A DNA stretch of 64,000 bases, taken from NCBI GenBank assembly GCA_030062745.1, contig CP099842.1:2170001-2234000 (forward strand), in the 5' to 3' direction. The translations under genes were made by a program, and so were the position numbers. Below are positions 48,034 through 59,090 of this stretch, one piece after another (position 1 is the stretch's first letter; every line of letters begins with the position of its first letter). The notes under the pieces are model-generated. The model was not told the DNA's origin, did no database searches, and saw nothing but the letters and a program-made list of their open reading frames with translations. Source of the DNA: Capitulum mitella. Its lineage: Eukaryota > Arthropoda > Thecostraca > Pollicipedomorpha > Pollicipedidae.

Positions 48034-51030
48034 GCCCGGCACTGGCCGCCGGGGTCGGCGCCGCGGCAGCAGCGGTCAGGGGTCAGCTCAGGTCGGCGGA
48101 GGTCACAAGAGACAGCCTCCGCGGGACGGCGGAGACCGCCCGAGGTCAGCTCAGGTCAGCGGGGCCGTCGCAGGCCGGCTCGGACTGTCGCGGGCGTGAG
48201 GCCGCGCTCGGCGGCGCCGACCGCGGCCGCCGGGCGGGGAGCTCTGCCTTCGGACCGGCGTGCCGGCCGCACTCTCAGGAAGGGCGTAGTCGGCAGCTAG
48301 CGGTGTTGGCCGGTAGATAGCCGCAGGGCGCCGGCGGTGGGTGCGGAGACGCTGCCGGTCCTCGTGTGCTGGCGTCCGGACTTGTCTGCGGGCCCGCCGG
48401 ACGTCCTGGAGGCACCGCTCTGCATCCTGTGATCGTGAGCGAGCCGGGGCCGATACAAGGTCACTGGCTTTGACGAGTCGTGCTCTGCCCACTTGATTAT
48501 GCCGGTCGGTCGGTGCATCTTGCCATTACGTGCCGCCGAATTTGAAGGGTGTTCATGTGAACAGCTCTGTTGGGCTGCTCGGCATAGATTTGAATTCCTG
48601 TTGCCTCTTTAGAGGCCTGCAGTGGGACATACCGTTGACAGCGTGCAGGGTGTGTGGGCGCCGAATGACCCTGCAGTCGGTGCGCCCCTAAGCCCCAATA
48701 ACCAACCAGCGTGCAGGGTGTGCCACGCGGAGTAGAGACTTCGTCGACTTTCCAGACGGATCTTTTTAGCCTTGTTGTCCGATGAATCCCGGGACATTGC
48801 CTGGGCCGTTCGGCCTCCCTCCAGTATTAGGTGTGTTCTCCGGCTACCCGGCGTTTCATCGGTGATAACTGCGCTCTTGCCTTTGTTCGCCGGATTGTCG
48901 TTCTGAAATGCAGCCGGCCTCTGACATGAGGCTGATGTGTTCGCTGTATCGTCCAGCGTTCGGTGGCGCACGACCGTGCTCGTCAGCGCAGTGTTACGCT
49001 TCCCCTGTTGCCCTTGTTGGGCTTCCCCCTGTTACCGCTACCGTTCCTCGCACGCGCCGTTGTTGCCGGAGATTCCGAGGCTTCTTCCGGGTTCCCGCGT
49101 CATATGAGAGTGGACGGTAGTCCCAGGCTGTTCGCCACTTGTTTTACCCGCTGTTTTGCCGGAAGTCAAGTTGTACAAAATGTAGTCCTGTTGGGTATAT
49201 TTTAAGTGTTATCATTGCTTTGCGATAGTTCCAAGTCAGGTAAATGAAAATCGTATGGCCCGGTAGCAGTTCTTTTTACCGGTGGATTATAGAGAAAGAC
49301 GGGTCATTCTCATCATCCTCACAGGCGGCCAGTTCTGAGCAGTCAGAGTAGTTTGCCGAATTGCGTGCTTTGTCACGACAGGTAACTTCGCCGTGATCGA
49401 GCAGAAATGGAGGTCGGTAATTGTAACGTGGAGAAAGCGAATGACCAGTATAGCGAAAGTCAAGCTAAGTCCCCCTTCCTTTTTAAAACTGAAGCAGATC
49501 AAGCATGGGCTAGTGCTTGCATGCGACGTAATCAAAATAAGGCGTTACGGTTATCAAAATGTGAGAGAGTTACGTTAGCGACCGTCCTTTCAAAGTTACA
49601 AATCACATGGTCGCGTCAAAGACGTCGAACTATGGCAGAATATGGATAGCTTCGATTTGCGTTTGCCACAGTCATCACGTTGCCACTGCTCCCGTCAGCT
49701 TGTTAGAAAGGTCCCCCCAGTTTGTGTGTGGACTGCTGACCATCCGGGATGGCTCGACCGTAGCTTAGACGGATACCGAAACCTGCCGCTAAGCCTAGCG
49801 TTATCCTGCGCGTGCGCAGAATCCGGAGGCCCGTATCCGGAGCCAGCTTCGTTCATCCATCAGGCAGTACCGATCTCGCCGGGTCATGTGGATAGTCTCC
49901 GGCGCTGGGCGGGAGTGCAGCGAAAGCTCACCCAGCTGCTGAGGTGTTCTCTCACGTGCGCCGGAGAACCGCGCACGCGCGAGCGTACACTGATGGGGAG
50001 CTGGTGTTCGGAGATGGGCTGCCGGGATCGTTCCTCCCCGCTGCTGCGCCCACCCATTCTGGCCCGCTAGTCACCGGCGTGACGCGGCCGCGCCGTGACG
50101 TTACCGCCGTCACAAACCTCCCGCCGCCCGCGGCCGACAGTGCCTGGCCGGAGCCGGCCGGTCGGCGGCGCGCGGCTGGACCGGCTCCGAGCCGCTCGCG
50201 GTGTGACTGCGTGCGTTTGGTCGCGGCTCTGCGCGGGCCGCGGCACGCGTATGTGACCGCCGGTCTGTGCAGACGGCGGATAAGGTGTTGATCCGTGATG
50301 TTCGGTGTCCGTCTGTGTGTTCACGTCGTGGAATGAGCAGTGGCCAGTGTTATGGAATACATGGTCTTTTTCCACGGTCCTTGGCTTTGCCCGAAGCACG
50401 TGGGAAGTGGAGTTTCAGATACACTGGCGAATCCAGGTCATAGTCGAAAAGAGGGCCAAGTGCACATCCGTAGAACCTCACAGGGCGAGACAGATCAGTG
50501 CACTGGATTGACCTGCCTCCAACTGATTGCTCCTCGGATTTTGGTCACCTGGTTTGCGATTTTCGAAAAGTGGCATGTCATGGACAAGTCTCAGTTCGAA
50601 AAATAAAATTACGTAATTTCCGTAGGAAAAAACATCGAAAAGACACGCTATCCCAAATTTTTCAGTGAACAATGGCATGCTTCCCCCCCCCCCCTCCTCG
50701 ATCTGCCAGCGTTCCTCAGGAGACATGGTGCAGGCCAAGACCACTGCTGACACGTAATGCGCGTTCATATCTGCCGCGTTGATGATCCAATAGAATGAGA
50801 GGCTGGCTAAACAGAGAACTGATATGTAGGCCTTTATGTCTATGCCTTTAGTTCTGTCTTTCCGGTTCGTTTGTAGCTTATGGCGCGTACAATCCAATGT
50901 GATAATCTTATGAGTGGTGTTCAACCCCCCCTCCCCCCTGCATGCTGGCCTAAACTTTCCAGTGTCACAATAAGTTTGCTTGAGTGCGAGCGCGCTCATG
51001 AACTACAGTCTTTGCTGTGTTGCTAGCGCT
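48034..51030. other. Calpain 3' flank and intergenic DNA
   Basis: The first few hundred bases after the calpain stop are GC-rich, likely 3' UTR; no AATAAA was seen close by. A CpG-rich stretch at about 50060-50280, with TGACG motifs, could be a promoter, but no attached exon was recognised. Poly-C runs near 50685 and 50930. Confidence 0.35.
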
Positions 51031-51082
51031 GGCCGATCGTATTTAAGACATCTTTAATAAGATGTCTTAAATACGATCGGCC
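51031..51082. repeat. Perfect 24-bp hairpin with 4-nt loop
   Basis: GGCCGATCGTATTTAAGACA plus TCTT is followed by TAAT and the exact reverse complement. Flanks do not extend the pairing. It sits about 0.9 kb upstream of the malate synthase start codon. Confidence 0.9.
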
Positions 51083-51299
51083 ATGAGGTTTTGAAGTTCT
51101 GGCGTCGTTTACAACTGAACGTTGAGCGCGAACGCGGGTTAAGTCACCGACAGACTGATGCCAGGGGTTTGTTAGCTGAAAAGCATGCTAAACTGAAAGA
51201 ACGTGATTTGCTTCTTTAAACTGTCTCGAAGGTGTTATTATTTGGGTAACGTAGTATGCACATTCAACAGCCTGTTTACAGTGACACACGCTACCGAAC

Positions 51300-51978
51300 A
51301 CATGACCATGCTGACAAAAGGCTCCCCAGAAATTTCGTGCGCGCCGCGGTCTCCAGCGCCCCGCGTCCGCCAGCTGCGCCGACCTTTCCCCTGCAGAACC
51401 TGCTCTGCCCGTCGGCCGGCCGGACATTTGCATGCGCGGCCCGCTGCGGCCGGCGCTGACCGTCCACCCGGCACCCGGCGTCCACCGGGTCCGGCCTATC
51501 GGGCGCAGCATCGGCTCCCGGCCCGGTTTCCAGGCCCCCGGAGGCGGCGGCGGCGGCGGCGCGCTGACGGAGGCGGCGCCGCGACCGCGGGAGCAGCGAC
51601 AGTGGCCGGCTCACGGCGCTGGAGGCAGGGTGGAGCTGAGCAGAGCTGAGCTGGGCCAGGCTGAACTGAGCGGAACAGAGCTGAGCGGAGTGGAGCTGAG
51701 CGGAGCTGAACGGAGCTGGACGGAGTTGAGCTGGGGCCGAGCTGTGGCTGAGCCGGGCTGAGCTGAGAGGCTGGCCAGAGCTGAGGATTCCTGGGCAGAC
51801 TGTTCGGCCGTCACCGCAGCAGAGACCGAAACCCTACGAGGCGAGCCGGGACTGCCGTGAGTATCGGCCGCTTCTGGGGGCCGTCAGTGTTTGTGCTTGA
51901 CGCGAAGTCAAAAGCCGAACTGGTCTCCGGGTCTGATGCGGAGAACTAATAAACAGACAGGCCCGGTCTGTGTTTCAG
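51300..51978 (+). promoter_or_regulatory. GC-rich leader/promoter region of malate synthase
   Basis: CpG-rich DNA ending with a candidate non-coding leader exon whose donor is GTGAGT at 51857. The coding exon's acceptor (TGTGTTTCAG, ending 51978) directly precedes ATG. If these are spliced together, the upstream frame meets an in-frame TGA about 70 nt before the ATG, supporting the ATG as the start. The transcription start itself is not determined. Confidence 0.45.
51630..51775. repeat. GAGCTGAGCGGA-type simple repeat
   Basis: Degenerate repeats of GAGCTGAGCG/GAACTGAGCGG words in the leader region of the malate synthase gene. Confidence 0.65.
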
Positions 51979-54900
51979 ATGGCGGCCGGTGCGGAGATTC
52001 TCGCTCCGCCCCAGGGGCTGGAATCTCAGTACAGTGCTGTGTTCACCGAGGATGCTGTGGAATTCCTGGCGGATTGCTACAGACATTTTCGCAGTGACAT
52101 AGAAAAGGTGAGTGGTCTACTTCCGCGTTGTGATTTTAGCGACAGAATGCTCAAGTTCTGCTCCCAACAAATACCAGAAATTCTTCACCTGGACTCATTA
52201 ATGAGTTTTTGACAAAACTTGAAAGGCTTAAATATTACGAAAAACTTGAAAGCATCAAAACTTAACCTCAACATAATTCAACTTCACTGAACTTAACACG
52301 CGCACTGGAAGGCGCGGTCTTTTTGTGCGCCCACTCCCACGTCTTTTTCTTGGATATCTCGAGAACGGATCGGAGCCGGTTGCTACCACTTTGTGACATT
52401 TATGGCAATTGTATAACTCGTCGAATGACGCAGAAAAATCGGAAATTGACTGGAAATTTTTGAAGTTTCAAGCATTTGAAGTCAGGCAAACATGACAAAA
52501 ACGACGGCTGTCACAAATGGGAACTTTGTGAAAGATCTATCGTTCTACTTGAGACTGCCGTTTGAACACAATCAGGCCACGTCATTCGGGCATGAGTGAT
52601 GGATGTACCAAGACCACAGCCAGGGTCAATAAGGGTCAGGATCGTCGAAGGTCAAGGTCAAACAGCTTTTGAACCGATCCACATTTGCTTTGCAACATGT
52701 ATGTTTGTATGAAATATGTATGCAAAGACCCTAATAAAAACACGTGTGGGGACACTGATACGCTTACATATACCAACGCCAGTGAAAGTCAACGTCATTA
52801 AATGTTAAGGCCAAATATCTTGTGACCTGGCCCAGATTTGTTCTGCGGCATGTCGATTTGTATGAAATATGCATTTAAAGACCCTAATAAAAACATGTGT
52901 GCGCACATGGATATGCATACACATATATCAGTCATTTGAAGTCAAGGTCATCAAAGGTCAAAGGCGACTGTTTTGTGACCTGGTCCAGATTTGCTTTGCA
53001 ATATGTCTATTTGTATGAAATATGCATTCAGAGACCCTACTAAAACACGCTTGGCACATTGATACATGTATGTACATATGTACATATACATAAATACATA
53101 AATATGAAAGCTAGAAGTGACCAAATGTACCGATGTTGGCTGCCTTCATGAAAATACGCCAAAAGATGCATGTAGCGCCCTTATTTACGTTCAAGCTATC
53201 CTGTATTGTTCGAAATCTGATCTGTAAGCGATGAAAAAATGACGCCATAGGTCAATGACCTGACATGACCACGACCCAAAATCGCCAAGACGCCAAGGCA
53301 ATGGAAATTGTCGTATTCCACGTTTTACGGCCAAACAAACACCCTTTTCCTGTTTCGTTCGAAAAATTGCACGGAATGGTCCTGTATGGGCCAAGAAAGT
53401 GTCCAAAATTGACCTTTTCCACCCTATTCGACCTTAAAGATATCGACCTAGGATCATGAAAATTGCACATCAATGTAAATCGTTATAGCCCCACCCTGTC
53501 CATAACATTTCATATCTCTAGCTTTTTTCGTTGCCGAGATCAGAGGAGGACAGACCCCCCTTCCAGTGCGCGTTAGCGCGAAACCCCCTTTCACTGTTCG
53601 GGTTAAAACTAGAGAAGTTTGGGATCAGGGATTCTGTGGGAGACGGTGCGTCCCTGGAGATAACAATTTTTGACTTTCGTCCTTGTCACAGTAATACTCA
53701 TCAACGGCAAAAGTCATTTAAAGACTCACACTCACAGGTTGGTATCACTGGATTCATTTTTGACGCGTCTCTTTCCGTGCAGCACCGTAGAGCTAATTTT
53801 AAAATTATCTGGAGTTCTTGAGTCGGTAGGGCCGCGGTCGCCGCGGCCAAGATGAAACGGCCGCCGGTCTACGAATTCAGACGGCGAGGGGATCGGGGGA
53901 AGGGCAAAACCAAGGTCAGTGGGGCAAACGACATTTTCGCCTTTTCATGCATCGAGGTAGGCATAATGTTAGATTTCATGTGCCATGGGGAAGCTTGCCT
54001 CTCCCTATCCCTGTACCCCCCCATCTCCGCCCCCATAGCGCTGTTATTGTTATCTGCTCCCCAGCTGTTTTGTTCGGTTATGATCGAATTTTTCAAGAGT
54101 GGCTTAGATGATATCATCCACCGCTAAGGATAAGGTATCACCTGATAGGGCCCCGCTCAGGATATTGTGCTGCGGAATGCTATTCATTTTTTGGGGTTGA
54201 TGTCAGTATATGTATCGGATTATCGTCGTTGTCAGATGCGTTGTGTTTAAGACAACGCCTCTGACGACGGCGATGATCCGAGAAATGTCCCCCTCCCGCT
54301 CAGGGGCCTGACGTAACAGACAGCATTCTCCCTTCTCCAGCTGTATGACGACCGGACCAGTCGTCAGCTTGCGCTGCACGGCGGCGCGCTGCCGACGTTT
54401 GCGCCGCCCTCGGCCGAGACGCCGACCGACTGGACGGTGGCGCCTCTGCCGGCCGGCCTGCGAAACAGGCGGCTGGACCTGGGCGACGTGTCGCCGTCCG
54501 ACCCGACTCAGCTGACGGCGGCCCTGAACACGGCAGCCTCCGGGGTGCAGGTGATCATCGGTATCCGGGCGTAGATGGCGCCACCAGGCGAACCAGAGAA
54601 GGGCCAATGCAGCGGAGGAGTTGACGACTGCCTGTTTCCGGACGGATGCCTGTTGAGTTTGATTTATTGGACTGTTGCGAGCACGGCCTGTGCCTGGCAA
54701 CAGCTTCAGTGTTTTCGTGATGTGGTCTGAGCAAATGTTTGCAATATTTCAGTGCTAGGCTGCGGCTCGACCCGTGGTCAGCTCTTTTGAGAAGACAGGC
54801 GACACTTCTATGTAGATGTTGCAGCGAGACCTACCTGCCTAAGTAATCCTACATTAGAACTCGGTTCTAATGCTGCATGCTATAGGACAAACCAGAACCA

Positions 54901-57900
54901 GGTTCTGCGTGATATTATGCGTGACATGATAATATGCGTGCACCATGATAAAAGTAGCGCGATAAGCATTCTCACCCCGACAACAGAACTGGACGAGTCC
55001 GCCCAGTCTGTCGTGAAATCCTGCCGCCAGACCTCCACGCCTGCGACCGCCTCAGTCGCTCTCACCCGTCCTCGGCCTGGTTTGTCGCGTGCCCACCCGC
55101 AGGTGGACTTTGACGACGGCCACTGTCCCACGTGGCGTAACCAGCTGCTGGGCTGGCACCACGTGGCGCAGGCGTGCCGGGCCGAGCTGGACGTGCCGCC
55201 GCTGCGGTCGGCGCCGGTCCTGATGCTGCGGCCGCGCGCCTGGAACATGACCGAGTACAACGTGCTGATCGACGGCCAGCCGGCGCCCGGACCGCTGGTC
55301 GACTTCTGGTGAGAGCGTGTCGCGAACGGACCCCTGGTCGGGCTCGTGGTCGGGCCCGTGGTCAGACGCCTGGTGGGACCTGTGGTTGGACCTATGGTCG
55401 GCCCTGTGGTCGATCTTGTGGTCGGACACGTGGTCGGATCCGTGGTCGGACCTGTGGTCAGGCTGTGGTCGGGCCGTTGTCAGACTGTTGTCTTACCGTG
55501 GTCAGGCTGTGGTCAAACCGTGGTCATACTGTGGTCGGACTGTGGTCAGACTGTGGCCGGACCGTGGTCAGACTGTTGTCTTACTGTGGTCATACTGTGG
55601 TCAGACTGTTGTCTTACTGTGATCAGACTGTGGTCGGACCCGTAGCCCGATCTGTGGTCGACTTCTGGTGAGTTGCTGCGGCGAACGGCGGCCAACTCGG
55701 AGCATCAGATATATAAAAGGGGGCGTTTAGTATGCTGACAAGCCGGACTGGGATTTCGCGCGGCGTTGGTTGTGGCACCAGGAACGCCTAATCTGGGCCA
55801 AAGGAACTTTGTGTGGCCGGGATGTACGAAGGTGTCTCTGATTCAGCGATGTTTGGTTCTGTCTTTGACTCTGTCGTGCCCATGCTGACAGCCTGCTGTC
55901 GCCTGGCCGCTGTCTCCGCTGTTCCGCGCAGTCTCCTGCCGTTCAGGCTTTGCATCTGCTGCGCAGTCTGTTGTTCTCCGGCCACTGGCTGCCTTCCCAT
56001 TTTGCCGTTGTGCTTTTTCTGCTGCATTGTGCAGCTTGTTGTTGTTTGGTTTTTGACTGTTATGCGGTGCAAGCTTCTGTCGCCTTGATGGTTGGTTGTG
56101 CATCGTTGCACAGGTTGTTGTTGTTGGCTGTTGTTTCTTCCTGTGCGTTCTCCTGCTGCCTGACCGTGAACTCTGTTCTGCCGTGCAGTCTGCTGCTGTT
56201 CCATTGCGGTCGTCAGCTGGCGGAGGCAGAGCGTGGTCCAGCCTTCTATCTGCCAAAACTAGAGTCTGTGTTCGAGGCCAGACTCTGGAACAATATTTTC
56301 ACCTGGGCTGAAGGACAAACTGGACTTGGCTGCAGGTGGGGTGCGGGGGCCAATGTGGGAATATAAACGTCACTTCGGTCTTGTCACAGCGGAATAAAAT
56401 CATCCTTGATAATCTTGCATGTTTGGTCTGGGGCTCAGTAATGATGTCGGTATCTGCGACAGAAGAATGAACGAGGATAAGAACACTTCCGTGATGCAAA
56501 TGATCCTTATACTCCACTAGATTTGTTAGGGTGATTACCTATATCCTCCGTTACGCCTAAAACATCGTGGATGCTGGGTGACCAAAGGTTTGGTCTGCCT
56601 GGACCTCAATGGCTTCAGCATAAACCCAACCGACTTCAGGAACGATTCGCGCCTGCCTGATGATCGAGAGCGTTCTGGCCGCGTTCGAGATCGACGAGAT
56701 GCTGTTCGAACTTCGACACCACTCGCTGGGTCTCAACTGCGGCATGTGGGACTACGCCGCGTCCTTCATCAGCAAGTTCGGTGAGGGGCTGTCATCCGGA
56801 GCGGGTCCGTTAGAACACAATACATCGCCTGTTGACGAACGTCTAGATTGCAGGAACTTTAATTTTGCCGTGGCTGTGTTTCCAAACCGCATGCCTTCAG
56901 CGCGCTGTGACGTCGGTAGTGAGCTTTCGGTTCTCATCGTCCTGCTTCATGTGATGAAGCTTTGTTTCCCTTGTAATTACTTTCATAACAGTTACAAATA
57001 ACAGCTGCCTTTCGGCATGTCCGGCAAAACATTGCCATCAGCAGTCGTCTTTGGCGGGACCCATTTTATTATTTTACCACATTCTTCCGAACCATACCTC
57101 TGTTGTCGTACACCGAACAAATAAGTCGCGAGAGCTCCTGCTTACGTTCATGCGCGAGGGTAGCCTGCATTTCGCCAAAGTAGCCAGTCAGGTCGACCGC
57201 TCACATTCATACATTCCTGCTCGTCCTGGAAGACGGCGCCCACTTTACGGCGTCCCCCCCCGCAGCGCTCACGGCTCCCCCCCCCCCGCAGCGCGTCGGC
57301 CGGAGTTCGTGCTGCCTGACCGCGGCCCGCACATCACCATGGCGGCTCCGTTCATGACCAGCTATCTGACGCATGCGATCGAGGTGGCCCGCCTCCGCCA
57401 GGCGCCGGTCACGGCTGGGATGGCACCACACGTCCTGCCCGACGACCCTGACCTGAGGTCAGTCACCAGCGGCGTCACGGCGGACACGCGACGGGCCGGA
57501 CCTGACCTGAGGTCAGCCACGGCGATTCGTGACTGACGTGACCTGGTGCCAGCTGTGGCGCGTGCCTCTGACCAAACAAGACCGAAGGCAGCTGTCAGCG
57601 ATGCGTGACAGATCTGATGAGCCGTTTCTAGTCGCTCAACTGTTTCTGTAGCAAAAACAGTGCAGTGTACTTCTCAGAATTGTCTGGCCAGTTACTACAA
57701 TGTCCCGCCAACGCTATCTTCAAATCATACCGCATCTTAGCCGCTTGTTCGAATGAGACGCAACAACAGATCAAATTACCTGGGTGTTAAAAGTATCTGA
57801 AGAACTAACTGGTGCGTTTACGCTTGGTGTCGGCGTCAGCTGCTTTTTGCGTCTTCCAGTGCATCAATAACGGCAGCAGTGGTCGCGGCCAAACGGACCG

Positions 57901-59090
57901 AGATCGAGGCAGGTGTGGACGGTTTCCTGGCGTACGATCCGAAACTGGTGCCCGCCCTGATGCAGGTCTGTCACGCCTTCTGTACCGCACACTCTGCCCG
58001 TGCGATAATCTGCCGAATCAGTTCAAACATTTCGCCTTGGGATTGGCTCACACGTTATTCGCCCTTTGCTTGATCTGCTTTGTTCTCTTAATATCCTTTT
58101 TAATCCTGTCATCGAAAGCCCAGGAATGACATGCTTCTTTTTACTCTCATGCTTTTAGTCTCGGCGTTCTGCTGGTCTTTTTTTGACGTATAAGAAATCA
58201 CGCCGCTCTTCGTCCACAAGGATAACTACTGCCCGAAACGAAACACTGTGGCCACACAGTGCCAGAAGAGATTCGGTTTCATGTCCACTGAGTCTCACCA
58301 ACTAACACAGGTAATCCTTTTTTTAAATGACTCAATGCAAAGTCTGCGATAACCCCGTCGTCCGTGGTTACCGTCCCGTAGCTATGGGAGGAGAAGATCC
58401 CGGCGCAGGTGGCGCCACCGGACAAGTCGCAGTTGCTGGCGGTGCCGAGGGGCGGCGTCACCATCGCCGGGCTCCGTGAGAACGTCTGCGTGAGCCTGCT
58501 GTTCATCCAGGCGTGGCTGGACGGCCGCGGCCAGTTCGTGTACCGCGGCAAGGTCGAGGACTCGGCGACGGCCGAGATATCCCGCTCCCAGCTGTGGCAG
58601 TGGTGCCGGCACAGGGTGAGACCTGGCTCAGGGTCGCGGCCTCACCGCAGACGCGGCCTCTCGCAGGGAACAATGCCACTCTTTGCAGAGATTCGTCTGC
58701 GCCTGGTGGACTCGACAAATCCGAGTGAATTAGACAAAACAAATGAATCCGACGGCGCGTAGCGTCCACTCTTTGCCTTAGCGTGGAACTGATCATTATT
58801 CAGGCGTTGGTTTAGGTAGGTTTACGGTTGTAGCCTTTTCCGGGCTGGATTTTCGTACTGACGCAGCGTTCCTGGTCCGCGCGCAGACGGCGCTGGCGGA
58901 CGCCGGCGGGCCCGTCACGCTGCAGCTGATCCTGGAGGAGATCAACAGGGCCGTGATCCGGCTGAAGGAGGCCGGTACCGACGTCTCGGCGGCGATGCCC
59001 CTGCTGCGTGCTCTCACTCGCAGCCGCCATTTCGTGCCGTTCATCACCACCTACCTCAGCGAGCAGGCGGCGCTCCAGGACGCCGCGTAA
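51979..59090 (+). CDS. Malate synthase
   Basis: A complete gene of nine exons: 51979-52107, 54341-54550, 55103-55308, 56189-56340, 56640-56780, 57292-57457, 57860-57965, 58382-58615, 58887-59090. All phases agree, giving 515 aa, a normal length. The enzyme condenses glyoxylate with acetyl-CoA to malate, the second step of the glyoxylate shunt. Landmarks: [35 protein letters not shown] (Arg158), FYLPKLES...[66 protein letters not shown] (catalytic Asp430), and PFITTYL near the end. It matches animal-type rather than bacterial synthases. The C-terminus ends QDAA, without a peroxisomal SKL-type signal, and no clear mitochondrial presequence was seen. The exon-4 donor (GTGCGG at 56341) was chosen because it alone preserves frame and the conserved [11 protein letters not shown]. 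Confidence 0.93.
52298..53573. mobile_element. Non-autonomous TIR element in malate synthase intron 1
   Basis: The left end ACGCGCACTGGAAGG is matched by CCTTCCAGTGCGCGT at the right, and similarity continues inward through GGTCT. The 1.28-kb interior has three diverged tandem units of about 145 bp (roughly 52620-53060) with TTTGTATGAAATATGCATT and AGACCCTAATAAAA. No transposase frame. The left flank is TTAAC and the right TTAG-like, so a TTAA target is possible but not secure. Confidence 0.6.
55315..55675 (+). repeat. GTGGTCGGAC minisatellite bounded by two copies of a donor
   Basis: A degenerate 12-15 bp unit (GTGGTCGGACTGTGGTCAGA-like) fills the start of malate synthase intron 3. The exon end and donor GTCGACTTCTGGTGAG at 55299-55314 recurs exactly at 55658-55673. 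The second site is offset 359 nt and would not keep frame. Confidence 0.85.
57252..57298 (+). repeat. 26-bp duplication of a malate synthase acceptor
   Basis: Poly-C followed by CGCAGCGC occurs twice, with AG at 57264-57265 and 57290-57291. The second fits the frame of exon 6 ([10 protein letters not shown]); the first would shift frame. Confidence 0.75.
57440..57530 (+). repeat. 54-bp duplication of a malate synthase donor
   Basis: CCTGACCTGAGGTCAG occurs at the exon-6 end (donor after 57457) and again with a donor after 57511. The 54-nt extension is open and in frame, adding 18 residues ending GPDLR, a near copy of the normal exon ending DPDLR. Confidence 0.85.

Noticed and set aside
53852-53920. 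Possible extra malate synthase exon starting [16 protein letters not shown]
   Set aside because: Joining 52107 directly to 54341 already matches the family without a gap and in phase, so an exon here would insert foreign sequence.
56331-56337. AG|GTGGGG as the malate synthase exon-4 donor
   Set aside because: It gives the wrong phase for the next exon; the donor at 56341 keeps frame and yields the conserved [11 protein letters not shown].
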